Shown piece after piece: positions 14,561-21,085 of a stretch of 21,085 bases of DNA. A model generated the notes under the pieces. That model made no database searches. It was not told where the DNA came from and was given only the letters and a program-made list of their open reading frames with translations. This DNA is from Anaerolineaceae bacterium (GTDB taxonomy: Bacteria > Chloroflexota > Anaerolineae > Anaerolineales > Anaerolineaceae). The stretch is from NCBI GenBank assembly GCA_011620465.1, contig WOZC01000121.1, positions 1 to 21,085 of the forward strand, written 5' to 3'. The first letter of the stretch is position 1. Every line of letters begins with the position of its first letter. The position numbers and the translations under genes are program-made.

Positions 14561-14795
14561 AAGCTGTGACGGAAACGAGTAATTCAATGTTGACCAATAG
14601 CGAGCCCGGGATGATGGAAGCCGGGTGGAAACGATTGAACGAAAATCCTTCCTGAGCTGCACGCTGAACAAACCTTCGGGTAGTAAGCGAGCCGACTGCC
14701 CTCCGATATAGGGGCACCAAGCGCCCGGCAGTGCCGGGAAGCGGGGTGGTACCGCGAGCATGTTACGGCTCGTCCCTGTCGGGGCGGGCTTTTTT
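14561..14795 (+). promoter_or_regulatory. Isoleucine-specific T-box riboswitch (transcriptional) upstream of ileS
   Basis: The leader binds uncharged tRNA-Ile and then permits read-through into ileS. Stem I is visible: base pairs GGAA (14572) with TTCC (about 14649), the GAGTA and GAA internal-loop motif, a TTCAAT/ATTGAA stem, and the apical CCCGG-GATGATGGAAG-CCGGG arm. The specifier ATC (14645-14647) is an isoleucine codon. The T-box AGCGGGGTGGTACCGCG (14740-14756) contains TGGT (14747-14750), complementary to the ACCA end of tRNA-Ile. The terminator follows. Bases 14755-14759 (CGAGC) can also pair with 14768-14772 (GCTCG), which is the 5' arm of the terminator. Confidence 0.93.
14768..14795 (+). 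terminator. T-box regulated terminator
   Basis: Stem GCTCGTCCC (14768-14776), loop TGTC, stem GGGGCGGGC (14781-14789) with two G-T pairs, then six T. It ends 20 bases before the ileS start and is the expression platform of the T-box. Confidence 0.9.
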
Positions 14796-14815
14796 ATTTG
14801 ATTATTGGAGGATAT

Positions 14816-17800
14816 ATGTTTAAACCAGTCTCATCCAGGCTCAATGTTCCTGCAGAGGAAGAAGCTCAACTGCGCTTCTGGAAGTCGCATGATATTTTCA
14901 AGCGCTCTTCTGAAGATCGCAAAGACCGTCCGCCTTTTGTGATCTTCGAAGGTCCTCCGACTGCCAATGGAAAGCCCGGTGTACACCATGTTTTGGCGCG
15001 AGCGTTTAAAGACATGTTCCCACGCTATAAAACTATGCAGGGTTACTTTGTTGATCGACGCGGCGGTTGGGATACGCACGGTCTGCCGGTTGAGATCGAG
15101 GTGGAAAAGCAGCTTGGTTTTACCCACAAGAGCCAAATCGAAGAATATGGCATCGCTGAGTTCAATCAGCTCTGCCGTGATTCAGCTTTTTCGCGCATTC
15201 AGGACTGGGAACAAATGACTGACCGGATCGCTTACTGGGTGGACAAGGACCGCGCTTATGTGACCTACACCAATGAATATATTGAGTCCGTCTGGTGGCT
15301 GTTGAAATCTATTTGGGATAAAAATCTGCTCTACCAGGGGCAGAAAGTTGTTCCTTATTGCCCGCGCTGCGGAACACCGCTTTCGGATCATGAGGTCGCA
15401 TTGGGTTATGAAAACACCGATGACCCCAGTATCTTCGTACGGTTCCCTCTCGTGGACGAAGAAGACACCAGCCTTTTGGTCTGGACCACAACTCCTTGGA
15501 CTTTGCCTGGCAATGTTGCTGTTGCAGCGCATCCTGATGTGGAATATGCGCTTGTCACTGCTGATGGGATGGGTGAGGAAAAGTTCATTTTAGCCAAGGA
15601 CCTGGTCATTAAAGTTTTTGGTGACCAACCTTTCCGTGTGTTGAAGACCATGAAAGGCAAATCACTGAAAGGCATACGCTATGCGCCTTTGTATACCTTC
15701 TTTCCGCTTGAAAAACCTGCCCACTACATCGTCAATGCCGATTACGTGACAACAGAAGATGGGACCGGGTTGGTTCATATCGCGCCTGCTTTTGGCATGG
15801 AAGATATGGAAGTTGCCAAACAATATGACCTGCCCTTGATTATGACCATTGATGATGAAGGTCGTTTTTTACGACAGGTTCAAAGTTGGGCGGGTGTTTT
15901 CGTCAAGGACGCCGATTCAAGTATCATCCACGATCTTCAAGATCGAGGTCTACTCTTCAAGCTTGGTACGATTAACCATACTTACCCATTCTGCTGGCGC
16001 TGCCAGACTCCCCTGCTTTACATGGCAAGGCCGACATGGTTCATTAAGACCAGCGCGATCAAAAAACGCATGGTCGAACTTAACCAGGAGATCAATTGGG
16101 TGCCGGAGCACATAAAGAACGGTCGCTTTGGTAATTGGTTGGAAAACAATATCGACTGGGCGTTGGGACGCAACCGTTATTGGGGTACCCCATTACCGGT
16201 TTGGGAATGCCCGGATTGCCACCACCAGGTTTGTGTAGGCTCCAGGCAGGAATTGTCCGATCTGGTTGAGAAAGACATGAGCGAACTCGAACTACACCGT
16301 CCTTTCGTTGATGATGTCCATTTCCCTTGCCCGAACTGTGGGAACGGACAGATGAAACGGGTGAAAGAATTGATCGATGTCTGGTTTGATTCAGGTTCGA
16401 TGCCCTATGCTCAGTGGCATTATCCTTTTGAAAACATGGATGAATTCAAGTCACAGTTTCCCGCTGATTTCATCTGCGAGGCAGTGGACCAAACCCGCGG
16501 CTGGTTTTACTCACTGCATGCCATCAGCAGCCTGGTTATGGATAGCATTGCTTATAAAAACGTCATTTGCCTGGGTTTGATCTTGGACGAAAATGGGCAG
16601 AAAATGTCCAAATCCCGCGGAAATGTGATCGACCCCTGGGAAGTGATTAACGAATACGGAGCTGACCCGATGCGCTGGTATATGTATACCTCCAGCCCCC
16701 CAGGGAACGAACGCCGCTTCAGCAAAGAGCTTGTTGGTGAAGTTGTGCGAAGTTTTATGCTTACACTTTGGAACACCTATTCCTTTTTTGTCACCTATGC
16801 CAACCTGGATAACTGGACACCAGATTCCGCAATCATCCCTCAATTCTCTGAGCTGGACGACTGGCTTTTATCTTCCCTGGAAATACTTGTACGGGATGTG
16901 ACCAATGCTTATGAAAGCTTTGATGTTATCGGTGCCACCCGTCCAATCGAGAAATTTGTGGATGATCTCTCGAATTGGTATTTGCGCCGTTCAAGAAGAA
17001 GATTCTGGAAGAGCGAATCGGATGCCGATAAAGCTGCCGCTTACGAAACCCTGTATAAAGCACTGGTGACGCTTAGCAAGTTAATTGCACCGACCATGCC
17101 CTTTATGGCTGAGACCATTTATCGAAATCTTGTTACATCGGTGGATGAAGACGCCCCGATTTCCGTTCACCTGGCGGAGTGGCCAAAGGTTGACGAAAGC
17201 CTGATCAACGAGCGTCTGAACCGCGATATGATGCTGGTGATGAAATTGGCATCCTTGGGCCACGCTGCTCGAAATAAATCGAACATCAAAGTAAGGCAAC
17301 CTCTCTCTGAAGCTGCTTTTGCGGTCGGCAATGCAGAGGAAGGCGAAGTGATCGAACGCTTCCAGGATATCTTGGAAGATGAATTGAATGTCAAGCGTGT
17401 CAGGTTGTTGGGTGGAGATGAGGAAGCAGTCACGTACAGTCTCAACCCACTGCCAAAACAATTGGGGCAGAAATATCGAGCTCTCAGCCCGAAGATCCGC
17501 CAGGCAATTTTGGATGTACCAACACAGGAAAGTGCTTTAAAGCTGCTGGATGGGCTAAACCTGGTTGTAAAGGTGGAAGACAAATATTACGAGATCATGC
17601 CTGATGAGGTGGAAGTACTCACTTCTTCCAAGGAAGGTTATGAGGTCGCCACGGAAGGTGCTTATATGGCGGCTTTGATTACCACGCTGACGCCTGAATT
17701 ATTCCATGAAGGCTTGGCGCGGGAATTTGTTCGGCGGGTCCAGGATTTGCGAAAGACTTCTGGTCTCGAGATTGCTGACAGGATTCGTGTTTCTTATCAA

Positions 17801-17965
17801 GCAACACCTGAACTGGCGCAGGCGATCCAGGAAAATTCTGATTATATCTCCAGTGAGACCCTGGCATTGGAGGTGAACCAGACTGAACTCGATAAGGGGA
17901 ATTCTTTCGCGGACAGTTTCGATGGTGAAGAGGTGGTATTAAAAATTGAAAAGGTGGTCAGATGA
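14816..17965 (+). CDS. ileS: Isoleucyl-tRNA synthetase, IleRS2-like, with swapped HIGH motif (GVHH)
   Basis: Class I synthetase (1049 residues) charging tRNA-Ile, with an editing domain. The nucleotide-binding signature reads GPPTANGKPGVHHVLARAFKD region, with GVHH at 55-58 in place of the usual HxGH. A zinc-type CPRCGTPLSDHE segment follows at about 182, the CP1 editing domain lies at about 200-400, a CPDCHH/CPNCGNG zinc-like segment at about 470-515, KMSKS at 596-600, and a long C-terminal anticodon-binding and appended region. Overall layout and the lack of a terminal zinc finger suit the eukaryote-like IleRS2 branch. The ATG at 14816 is chosen because GGAGG (14807-14811) lies 4 bases before it; a TTG at 14798 is inside the terminator tail. 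It is controlled by the T-box and heads ileS-lspA-rluD-ltaE; its stop overlaps lspA as ATGA. Confidence 0.95.
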   Translation: MFKPVSSRLNVPAEEEAQLRFWKSHDIFKRSSEDRKDRPPFVIFEGPPTANGKPGVHHVLARAFKDMFPRYKTMQGYFVDRRGGWDTHGLPVEIEVEKQLGFTHKSQIEEYGIAEFNQLCRDSAFSRIQDWEQMTDRIAYWVDKDRAYVTYTNEYIESVWWLLKSIWDKNLLYQGQKVVPYCPRCGTPLSDHEVALGYENTDDPSIFVRFPLVDEEDTSLLVWTTTPWTLPGNVAVAAHPDVEYALVTADGMGEEKFILAKDLVIKVFGDQPFRVLKTMKGKSLKGIRYAPLYTFFPLEKPAHYIVNADYVTTEDGTGLVHIAPAFGMEDMEVAKQYDLPLIMTIDDEGRFLRQVQSWAGVFVKDADSSIIHDLQDRGLLFKLGTINHTYPFCWRCQTPLLYMARPTWFIKTSAIKKRMVELNQEINWVPEHIKNGRFGNWLENNIDWALGRNRYWGTPLPVWECPDCHHQVCVGSRQELSDLVEKDMSELELHRPFVDDVHFPCPNCGNGQMKRVKELIDVWFDSGSMPYAQWHYPFENMDEFKSQFPADFICEAVDQTRGWFYSLHAISSLVMDSIAYKNVICLGLILDENGQKMSKSRGNVIDPWEVINEYGADPMRWYMYTSSPPGNERRFSKELVGEVVRSFMLTLWNTYSFFVTYANLDNWTPDSAIIPQFSELDDWLLSSLEILVRDVTNAYESFDVIGATRPIEKFVDDLSNWYLRRSRRRFWKSESDADKAAAYETLYKALVTLSKLIAPTMPFMAETIYRNLVTSVDEDAPISVHLAEWPKVDESLINERLNRDMMLVMKLASLGHAARNKSNIKVRQPLSEAAFAVGNAEEGEVIERFQDILEDELNVKRVRLLGGDEEAVTYSLNPLPKQLGQKYRALSPKIRQAILDVPTQESALKLLDGLNLVVKVEDKYYEIMPDEVEVLTSSKEGYEVATEGAYMAALITTLTPELFHEGLAREFVRRVQDLRKTSGLEIADRIRVSYQATPELAQAIQENSDYISSETLALEVNQTELDKGNSFADSFDGEEVVLKIEKVVR

Positions 17966-18495
17966 ACTCCACTAAAAACAAAATAAGCCACTACTTTCTT
18001 TTGTTTGGCATTGCAGCTGTGATGGTTATCTTTGATCAATGGAGCAAAGCACTGATCAGGCAGAATATTGCCGTGGGCGAGGAGATTTACCCAATCCCTT
18101 TTTTGGCACCCTTTCTCCGTTTTACTTATTGGCACAACACTGGCGCAGCTTTCGGCATTTTCCAAAACGCGAACATTCCGCTATTGATTCTCTCGATCAT
18201 CATTTCGGTCGCAACAATTTGGTATTACCATAAGGCAGTTAACGAACCATTGATCTATCGAATCAGCATAGGTTTGATACTGGCTGGAGCTGTTGGAAAT
18301 ATGATCGACCGCATCCGCTTCGGCTATGTAACTGATTTTGTTGCTGTCGGCCGTTTCCCTGTTTTCAATGTGGCGGATTCTTGCGTCACTATCGGAGTCA
18401 TCTTGATGTTGTTGAGTCTGCTGATCCAGGAACAGAGAGAAAAAGCCGCTCATCAAACGTCCGAAGCCAAGCAGGATGGTACGAATGAAACCTGA
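17962..18495 (+). CDS. lspA: Lipoprotein signal peptidase (signal peptidase II)
   Basis: Membrane aspartyl protease (177 residues) that removes the signal peptide of prolipoproteins after lipidation. Four hydrophobic segments are visible (about 10-30, 66-86, 98-116 and 137-157). Conserved blocks: FDQWSK (about 24-29), HNTGAAFG (about 58-65), GNMIDRIRFGYVTDF with one catalytic aspartate, and FNVADSCVTIG with the other. The last 20 residues are a hydrophilic tail. The start overlaps the ileS stop as ATGA, giving coupled translation, and the 3' end overlaps rluD. ileS-lspA linkage is common in bacteria. Its presence implies lipoproteins on the outer face of the cytoplasmic membrane. Confidence 0.95.
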   Translation: MNSTKNKISHYFLLFGIAAVMVIFDQWSKALIRQNIAVGEEIYPIPFLAPFLRFTYWHNTGAAFGIFQNANIPLLILSIIISVATIWYYHKAVNEPLIYRISIGLILAGAVGNMIDRIRFGYVTDFVAVGRFPVFNVADSCVTIGVILMLLSLLIQEQREKAAHQTSEAKQDGTNET

Positions 18496-19408
18496 GCTGG
18501 TTGAAATCACTTTTTATGAATCGCCGGCGAAGCGATTAGATAAATTTTTAGCTGAGCAAATCGTTAAGCTTTCACGGGCAAAGATTCAGAGCATGATTTC
18601 TGCGGGCGAAGTCAAGGTAAACGGAAAAGTGGTAAGTAAACCAGCTTACCAATTGGAGCCTGGCGATAAGGTCACAGCCCTGGTAACTGAAATTACAGAA
18701 GAACTTCCCGAAAAACAGAATATCGCGTTGGAATTGATCTACGAGGATGCTGATGTGGTTGTGATCAACAAACCAGCTGGTTTGGTGGTGCATCCGGGTG
18801 CCGGTAATGCTGAAAACACGCTTGTGAATGCCTTACTTTTCCATTGGCCTCAAATTGCTTCAGTGGGGGAGCCAAGCCGTCCAGGCATTGTTCATCGCTT
18901 GGATAAAGACACTTCCGGGGTCTTAATCGTCGCCAAAACAGCCGTCGGATATACCTGGTTGGTAAGGCAATTTAAAACCAGGAAGGCAAAAAAGACCTAC
19001 CTGGCACTGGTTGACGGAAAGCCCCCAACGCCTACAGGGCGAATTGAAACCAGGTTGGGCAGGGATGAAAGGCACCGCCAGCGCATGGCAATCAATTACG
19101 GCACCCAAGGTAGAAAAGCGGAGAGTGAATTCTATACTGTTGCTGAATATCGCGATCATACGCTCCTGGAAGTCAATCCGCTTACTGGGCGCACACATCA
19201 GATTCGTGTACACCTGGCTTTTCTGGGCTGCCCGGTTGTCGGCGATCAGATTTATGGTCACCGCAAAAACAGCCTGGAAATTGATCGATTTTTCCTGCAC
19301 GCGAGCAAGCTCGTCATCCGTCTGCCAGGTAAGGAAGAGGAGACAGAGTTCAATGCACCCTTGCCTTCTGACCTGCAGACAATTATTGATCATTTGGAGA
19401 AAGCCTGA
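18485..19408 (+). CDS. rluD: RluD-family 23S rRNA pseudouridine synthase
   Basis: Converts uridines of 23S rRNA to pseudouridine, by analogy with RluD in helix 69; exact target not shown. With the start at 18485 it has 307 residues. An S4 RNA-binding domain (about 17-65, RLDKFLAEQ, GEVKVNGKVV) precedes the catalytic domain: VVVINKPAGLVVHPG (91-105), then HRLDKDTSG with catalytic D140, and the later GRTHQIRVHLAFLGCPVVGD block. The start at 18485 has AGGA 8 bases upstream; the ATG at 18476 would add three residues and is possible. Both overlap lspA, so translation is coupled. The RluA/C/D group is certain; the choice of RluD rests on the S4 domain and operon setting with lspA. Confidence 0.92.
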   Translation: MKPELVEITFYESPAKRLDKFLAEQIVKLSRAKIQSMISAGEVKVNGKVVSKPAYQLEPGDKVTALVTEITEELPEKQNIALELIYEDADVVVINKPAGLVVHPGAGNAENTLVNALLFHWPQIASVGEPSRPGIVHRLDKDTSGVLIVAKTAVGYTWLVRQFKTRKAKKTYLALVDGKPPTPTGRIETRLGRDERHRQRMAINYGTQGRKAESEFYTVAEYRDHTLLEVNPLTGRTHQIRVHLAFLGCPVVGDQIYGHRKNSLEIDRFFLHASKLVIRLPGKEEETEFNAPLPSDLQTIIDHLEKA

Positions 19409-19409
19409 T

Positions 19410-20459
19410 ATGCAAAAGTACTTTGATTTTCGTTCTGATACCGTCACTCATCCAACATCAGCCATGCGCGCAGCCATGGCAACAGCAGAAGTCGGTGATG
19501 ATGTTTACCGGGAAGATCCAACAGTAACCATGCTGGAGGAAAAAGCTGCAGCCATGCTCGGAAAAGAAGCAGGGTTGTTGGTGAGTTCCGGCACGATGGG
19601 CAACCTCGTCGCTGTATTGGCGGTCTGTGGTCGTGGAGATGAAGTGATCATGGGAACCGCCGGGCATACCTTTTTACACGAAGCCGGCGGGGTCTCGGCT
19701 TTAGGTGGAGTGGTCATCCATACTATTCTGAACCAGGAAGATGGCACTCTTGCGCTTGAGGATATTCAGCGTGCAATGCGCAACCCTGAAGATTACCATG
19801 AGCCAATTTCACGTATGGTCATTGTTGAAAACACGCAGAATGCGTGCGGTGGTAAAGCGCTGAACGCAGATTACATGCGCAGTGTCGGGGTAACGACAGC
19901 TGAACTGGGACTTCATTTTCACATCGATGGAGCACGCATTTTTAATGCTTCAGTTGCCTTAAAGGTCCCGGCTGCAACACTGGTGGAACCGGCTGAAAGC
20001 ATTACATTTTGTTTGAGCAAAGGTTTGTGTGCGCCGATCGGTTCGGTCTTGTGCGGAGACAAGCAATTCATCGGGCGCGCTCGCAGAATCAGGAAAATGC
20101 TGGGCGGTGGCATGCGCCAGGCGGGCATCATCGCTGCCGCAGGTATCGTGGCGCTCGACAGCATGATCGGACGCCTGGAGGAAGACCATATTCGCGCACA
20201 CAGGCTGGCGGAAGGTCTGGCACAAGTGCCCGGCATTCAGCTGACAAAAGGTTCGCCCAACACCAATATGGTTTTCTTTGAGCTCGATCCTGCTCTCGGC
20301 ATGGATAACAGCCTCCTGATCAACGAGATGAAAGCACGCGGAGTTTTGATCAACGATACCAATGATGGCGAGATCCGCCTGGTTACGCACCATGATATTG
20401 ATGATCTTGCCGTTGAGCGTTGTTTGGAGGCGTTGCTGGAAATCGTTAACAAGCACTAA
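19410..20459 (+). CDS. ltaE: Low-specificity L-threonine aldolase
   Basis: Pyridoxal-phosphate enzyme (349 residues, fold type I) that cleaves L-threonine or allo-threonine to glycine and acetaldehyde, or runs the reverse. Opening FDFRSDTVTHPT is the family signature. The ring-stacking histidine is H86 in AGHTFLH, DGARIFNA (D173, R176) binds the cofactor, and the Schiff-base lysine is K204 in LSKGLCAPIGS. It starts 1 base after the rluD stop, with GGAGA 9 bases upstream of the ATG, so it is the last gene of the ileS operon. An open frame extends upstream inside rluD but has no ribosome site at its ends. The ileS T-box would also govern this gene unless an internal promoter exists. No clear terminator follows. 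Confidence 0.93.
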   Translation: MQKYFDFRSDTVTHPTSAMRAAMATAEVGDDVYREDPTVTMLEEKAAAMLGKEAGLLVSSGTMGNLVAVLAVCGRGDEVIMGTAGHTFLHEAGGVSALGGVVIHTILNQEDGTLALEDIQRAMRNPEDYHEPISRMVIVENTQNACGGKALNADYMRSVGVTTAELGLHFHIDGARIFNASVALKVPAATLVEPAESITFCLSKGLCAPIGSVLCGDKQFIGRARRIRKMLGGGMRQAGIIAAAGIVALDSMIGRLEEDHIRAHRLAEGLAQVPGIQLTKGSPNTNMVFFELDPALGMDNSLLINEMKARGVLINDTNDGEIRLVTHHDIDDLAVERCLEALLEIVNKH

Positions 20460-20593
20460 GTAGAATTAATCGGGACTGTTTGCATTGGGAGTTTGCAACG
20501 ATGCGTGGTCTCACTCCGATATACCGTTTCTGACTGCGAGGACAGCGGCTTAGGTTGGCACGTTTGTTGTATACATAATGGGGAGGCAACACG

Positions 20594-21085
20594 ATGAAGG
20601 GCAGGAACAGGAAGCTTTGTTTTTGGGTCAGCGGTTTTGTTTTTTCATTGCTATTTGTGGCAACTCTTTTTTCCACGTCTGGCTTTGGTATGGGACTTTA
20701 TAAGCGGTATTTCCCTTTTGTAGCTAAACAATACCTTCCTACGCCAACGCCGATTACTCCAACCCCGGTTGGCCCAGTTGGAGGGACTTTCACTGCGTTG
20801 GTGGTGGACCCAAATCAGAATCAAACGGTATACGCGGGCAGTTACGTCAGTGGTGTCTACAAAACTTATGACCAGGGTGACACCTGGTATCAGCAAAATG
20901 CTGGTTTAGGCAATCTCAAGATCCAATCCCTGGCAATCCATCCGACTAACTCCAACATTGTCTATGCCGGAACTTACGGCGGCGGTATCTACAAATCATC
21001 AAATAATGGAAACGGATGGGATGCCTCCAATGGTGGGGTTTTAGGGAACCATATTGTCTATGATATCGAGATTGACCCGAATAAT
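20594..21085 (+). CDS. Secreted Asp-box/beta-propeller protein, 5' part only
   Basis: The first 164 codons are in the window; the rest lies beyond. A basic start (KGRNRK) and a hydrophobic stretch (about 8-32) form a signal peptide or membrane anchor, with no lipobox cysteine after it. A Thr-Pro linker PTPTPITPTPVGP (49-61) leads to repeats of about 50 residues. Each repeat has a strand TALVVDPNQNQTVYAG or SLAIHPTNSNIVYAG, followed by an Asp-box-like turn: TYDQGDTW (91-98) is a good match, and SNNGNGW (136-142) is weaker. This is the layout of BNR/YCF48/sortilin-type propellers. GGGGAGG (20580-20586) lies 7 bases before the ATG. Function is unknown; surface attachment or glycan binding is possible. 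Such linkers and repeats are frequent in Anaerolineae. Confidence 0.8.
   Translation, partial: MKGRNRKLCFWVSGFVFSLLFVATLFSTSGFGMGLYKRYFPFVAKQYLPTPTPITPTPVGPVGGTFTALVVDPNQNQTVYAGSYVSGVYKTYDQGDTWYQQNAGLGNLKIQSLAIHPTNSNIVYAGTYGGGIYKSSNNGNGWDASNGGVLGNHIVYDIEIDPNN

Noticed and set aside
14798..14815. TTG start extending IleRS by six residues
   Set aside because: It sits in the tail of the T-box terminator; GGAGG clearly serves the ATG at 14816.
19011..19409. In-frame upstream extension of the threonine aldolase frame
   Set aside because: It lies inside the catalytic part of rluD in another frame; the aldolase signature starts at 19410 with a good ribosome site.
1..21085. CRISPR arrays, insertion sequences, phage genes or integration sites
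   Set aside because: I saw no regularly spaced repeats, transposase or integrase frames, or tRNA-targeted duplications; the tRNA-His 3' end is not repeated elsewhere that I could see.

Overview
The window looks like a chromosome segment of a strictly anaerobic, fermentative member of the Chloroflexota, most likely class Anaerolineae. The grounds are protein character, moderate GC, isoleucine T-box control of ileS, and a secreted Asp-box protein with a Thr-Pro linker. This placement is inference from style, since there is no rRNA or marker comparison here.

Minus strand, 12782 down to 1, is a hydrogenase locus read right to left. It opens with four small genes of signalling type: a DRTGG-domain protein, a CBS-pair plus GHKL-ATPase fusion, a second DRTGG-like protein and a PHP-domain metallohydrolase. 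After a 366-base gap with a good promoter and a long leader comes a NuoE/NuoF pair (7881-10006). A second promoter, overlapped by a Rex-like operator and an inverted repeat (7769-7817), precedes the main operon: NuoE-like HydC, a stand-alone GHKL ATPase, a cysteine-free HndB-like protein, NuoF-like HydB with C-terminal ferredoxin domain, NuoG-like HydA, the [NiFe] small subunit (HoxY/HydS) and large subunit (HoxH/HydL). A hairpin terminator follows hoxH, and then the endopeptidase that matures the large subunit, cut by the window edge. The subunit set matches electron-bifurcating [NiFe] hydrogenases of the HydABCSL type, which couple H2 with NAD(H) and ferredoxin. The order NuoE-ATPase-HndB-NuoF and the DRTGG/CBS/PHP genes are what one expects next to clostridial [FeFe] hydrogenases, so the locus looks like an [FeFe] operon chassis carrying a [NiFe] catalytic pair.

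Plus strand, 12873 to the end, holds translation and cell-envelope genes: hisS, then tRNA-His(GUG) with its own promoter and terminator; a complete isoleucine T-box leader; then a tight operon ileS-lspA-rluD-ltaE. The isoleucyl-tRNA synthetase has a swapped HIGH motif (GVHH). The window ends in the 5' part of a secreted beta-propeller-type protein gene.

Most notable points: loss of cluster-binding cysteines in three thioredoxin-like domains of the hydrogenase locus while both NuoE proteins keep theirs; the conserved-looking but functionally unexplained DRTGG/CBS-ATPase/PHP module; the Rex-like promoter; the GVHH synthetase under T-box control.
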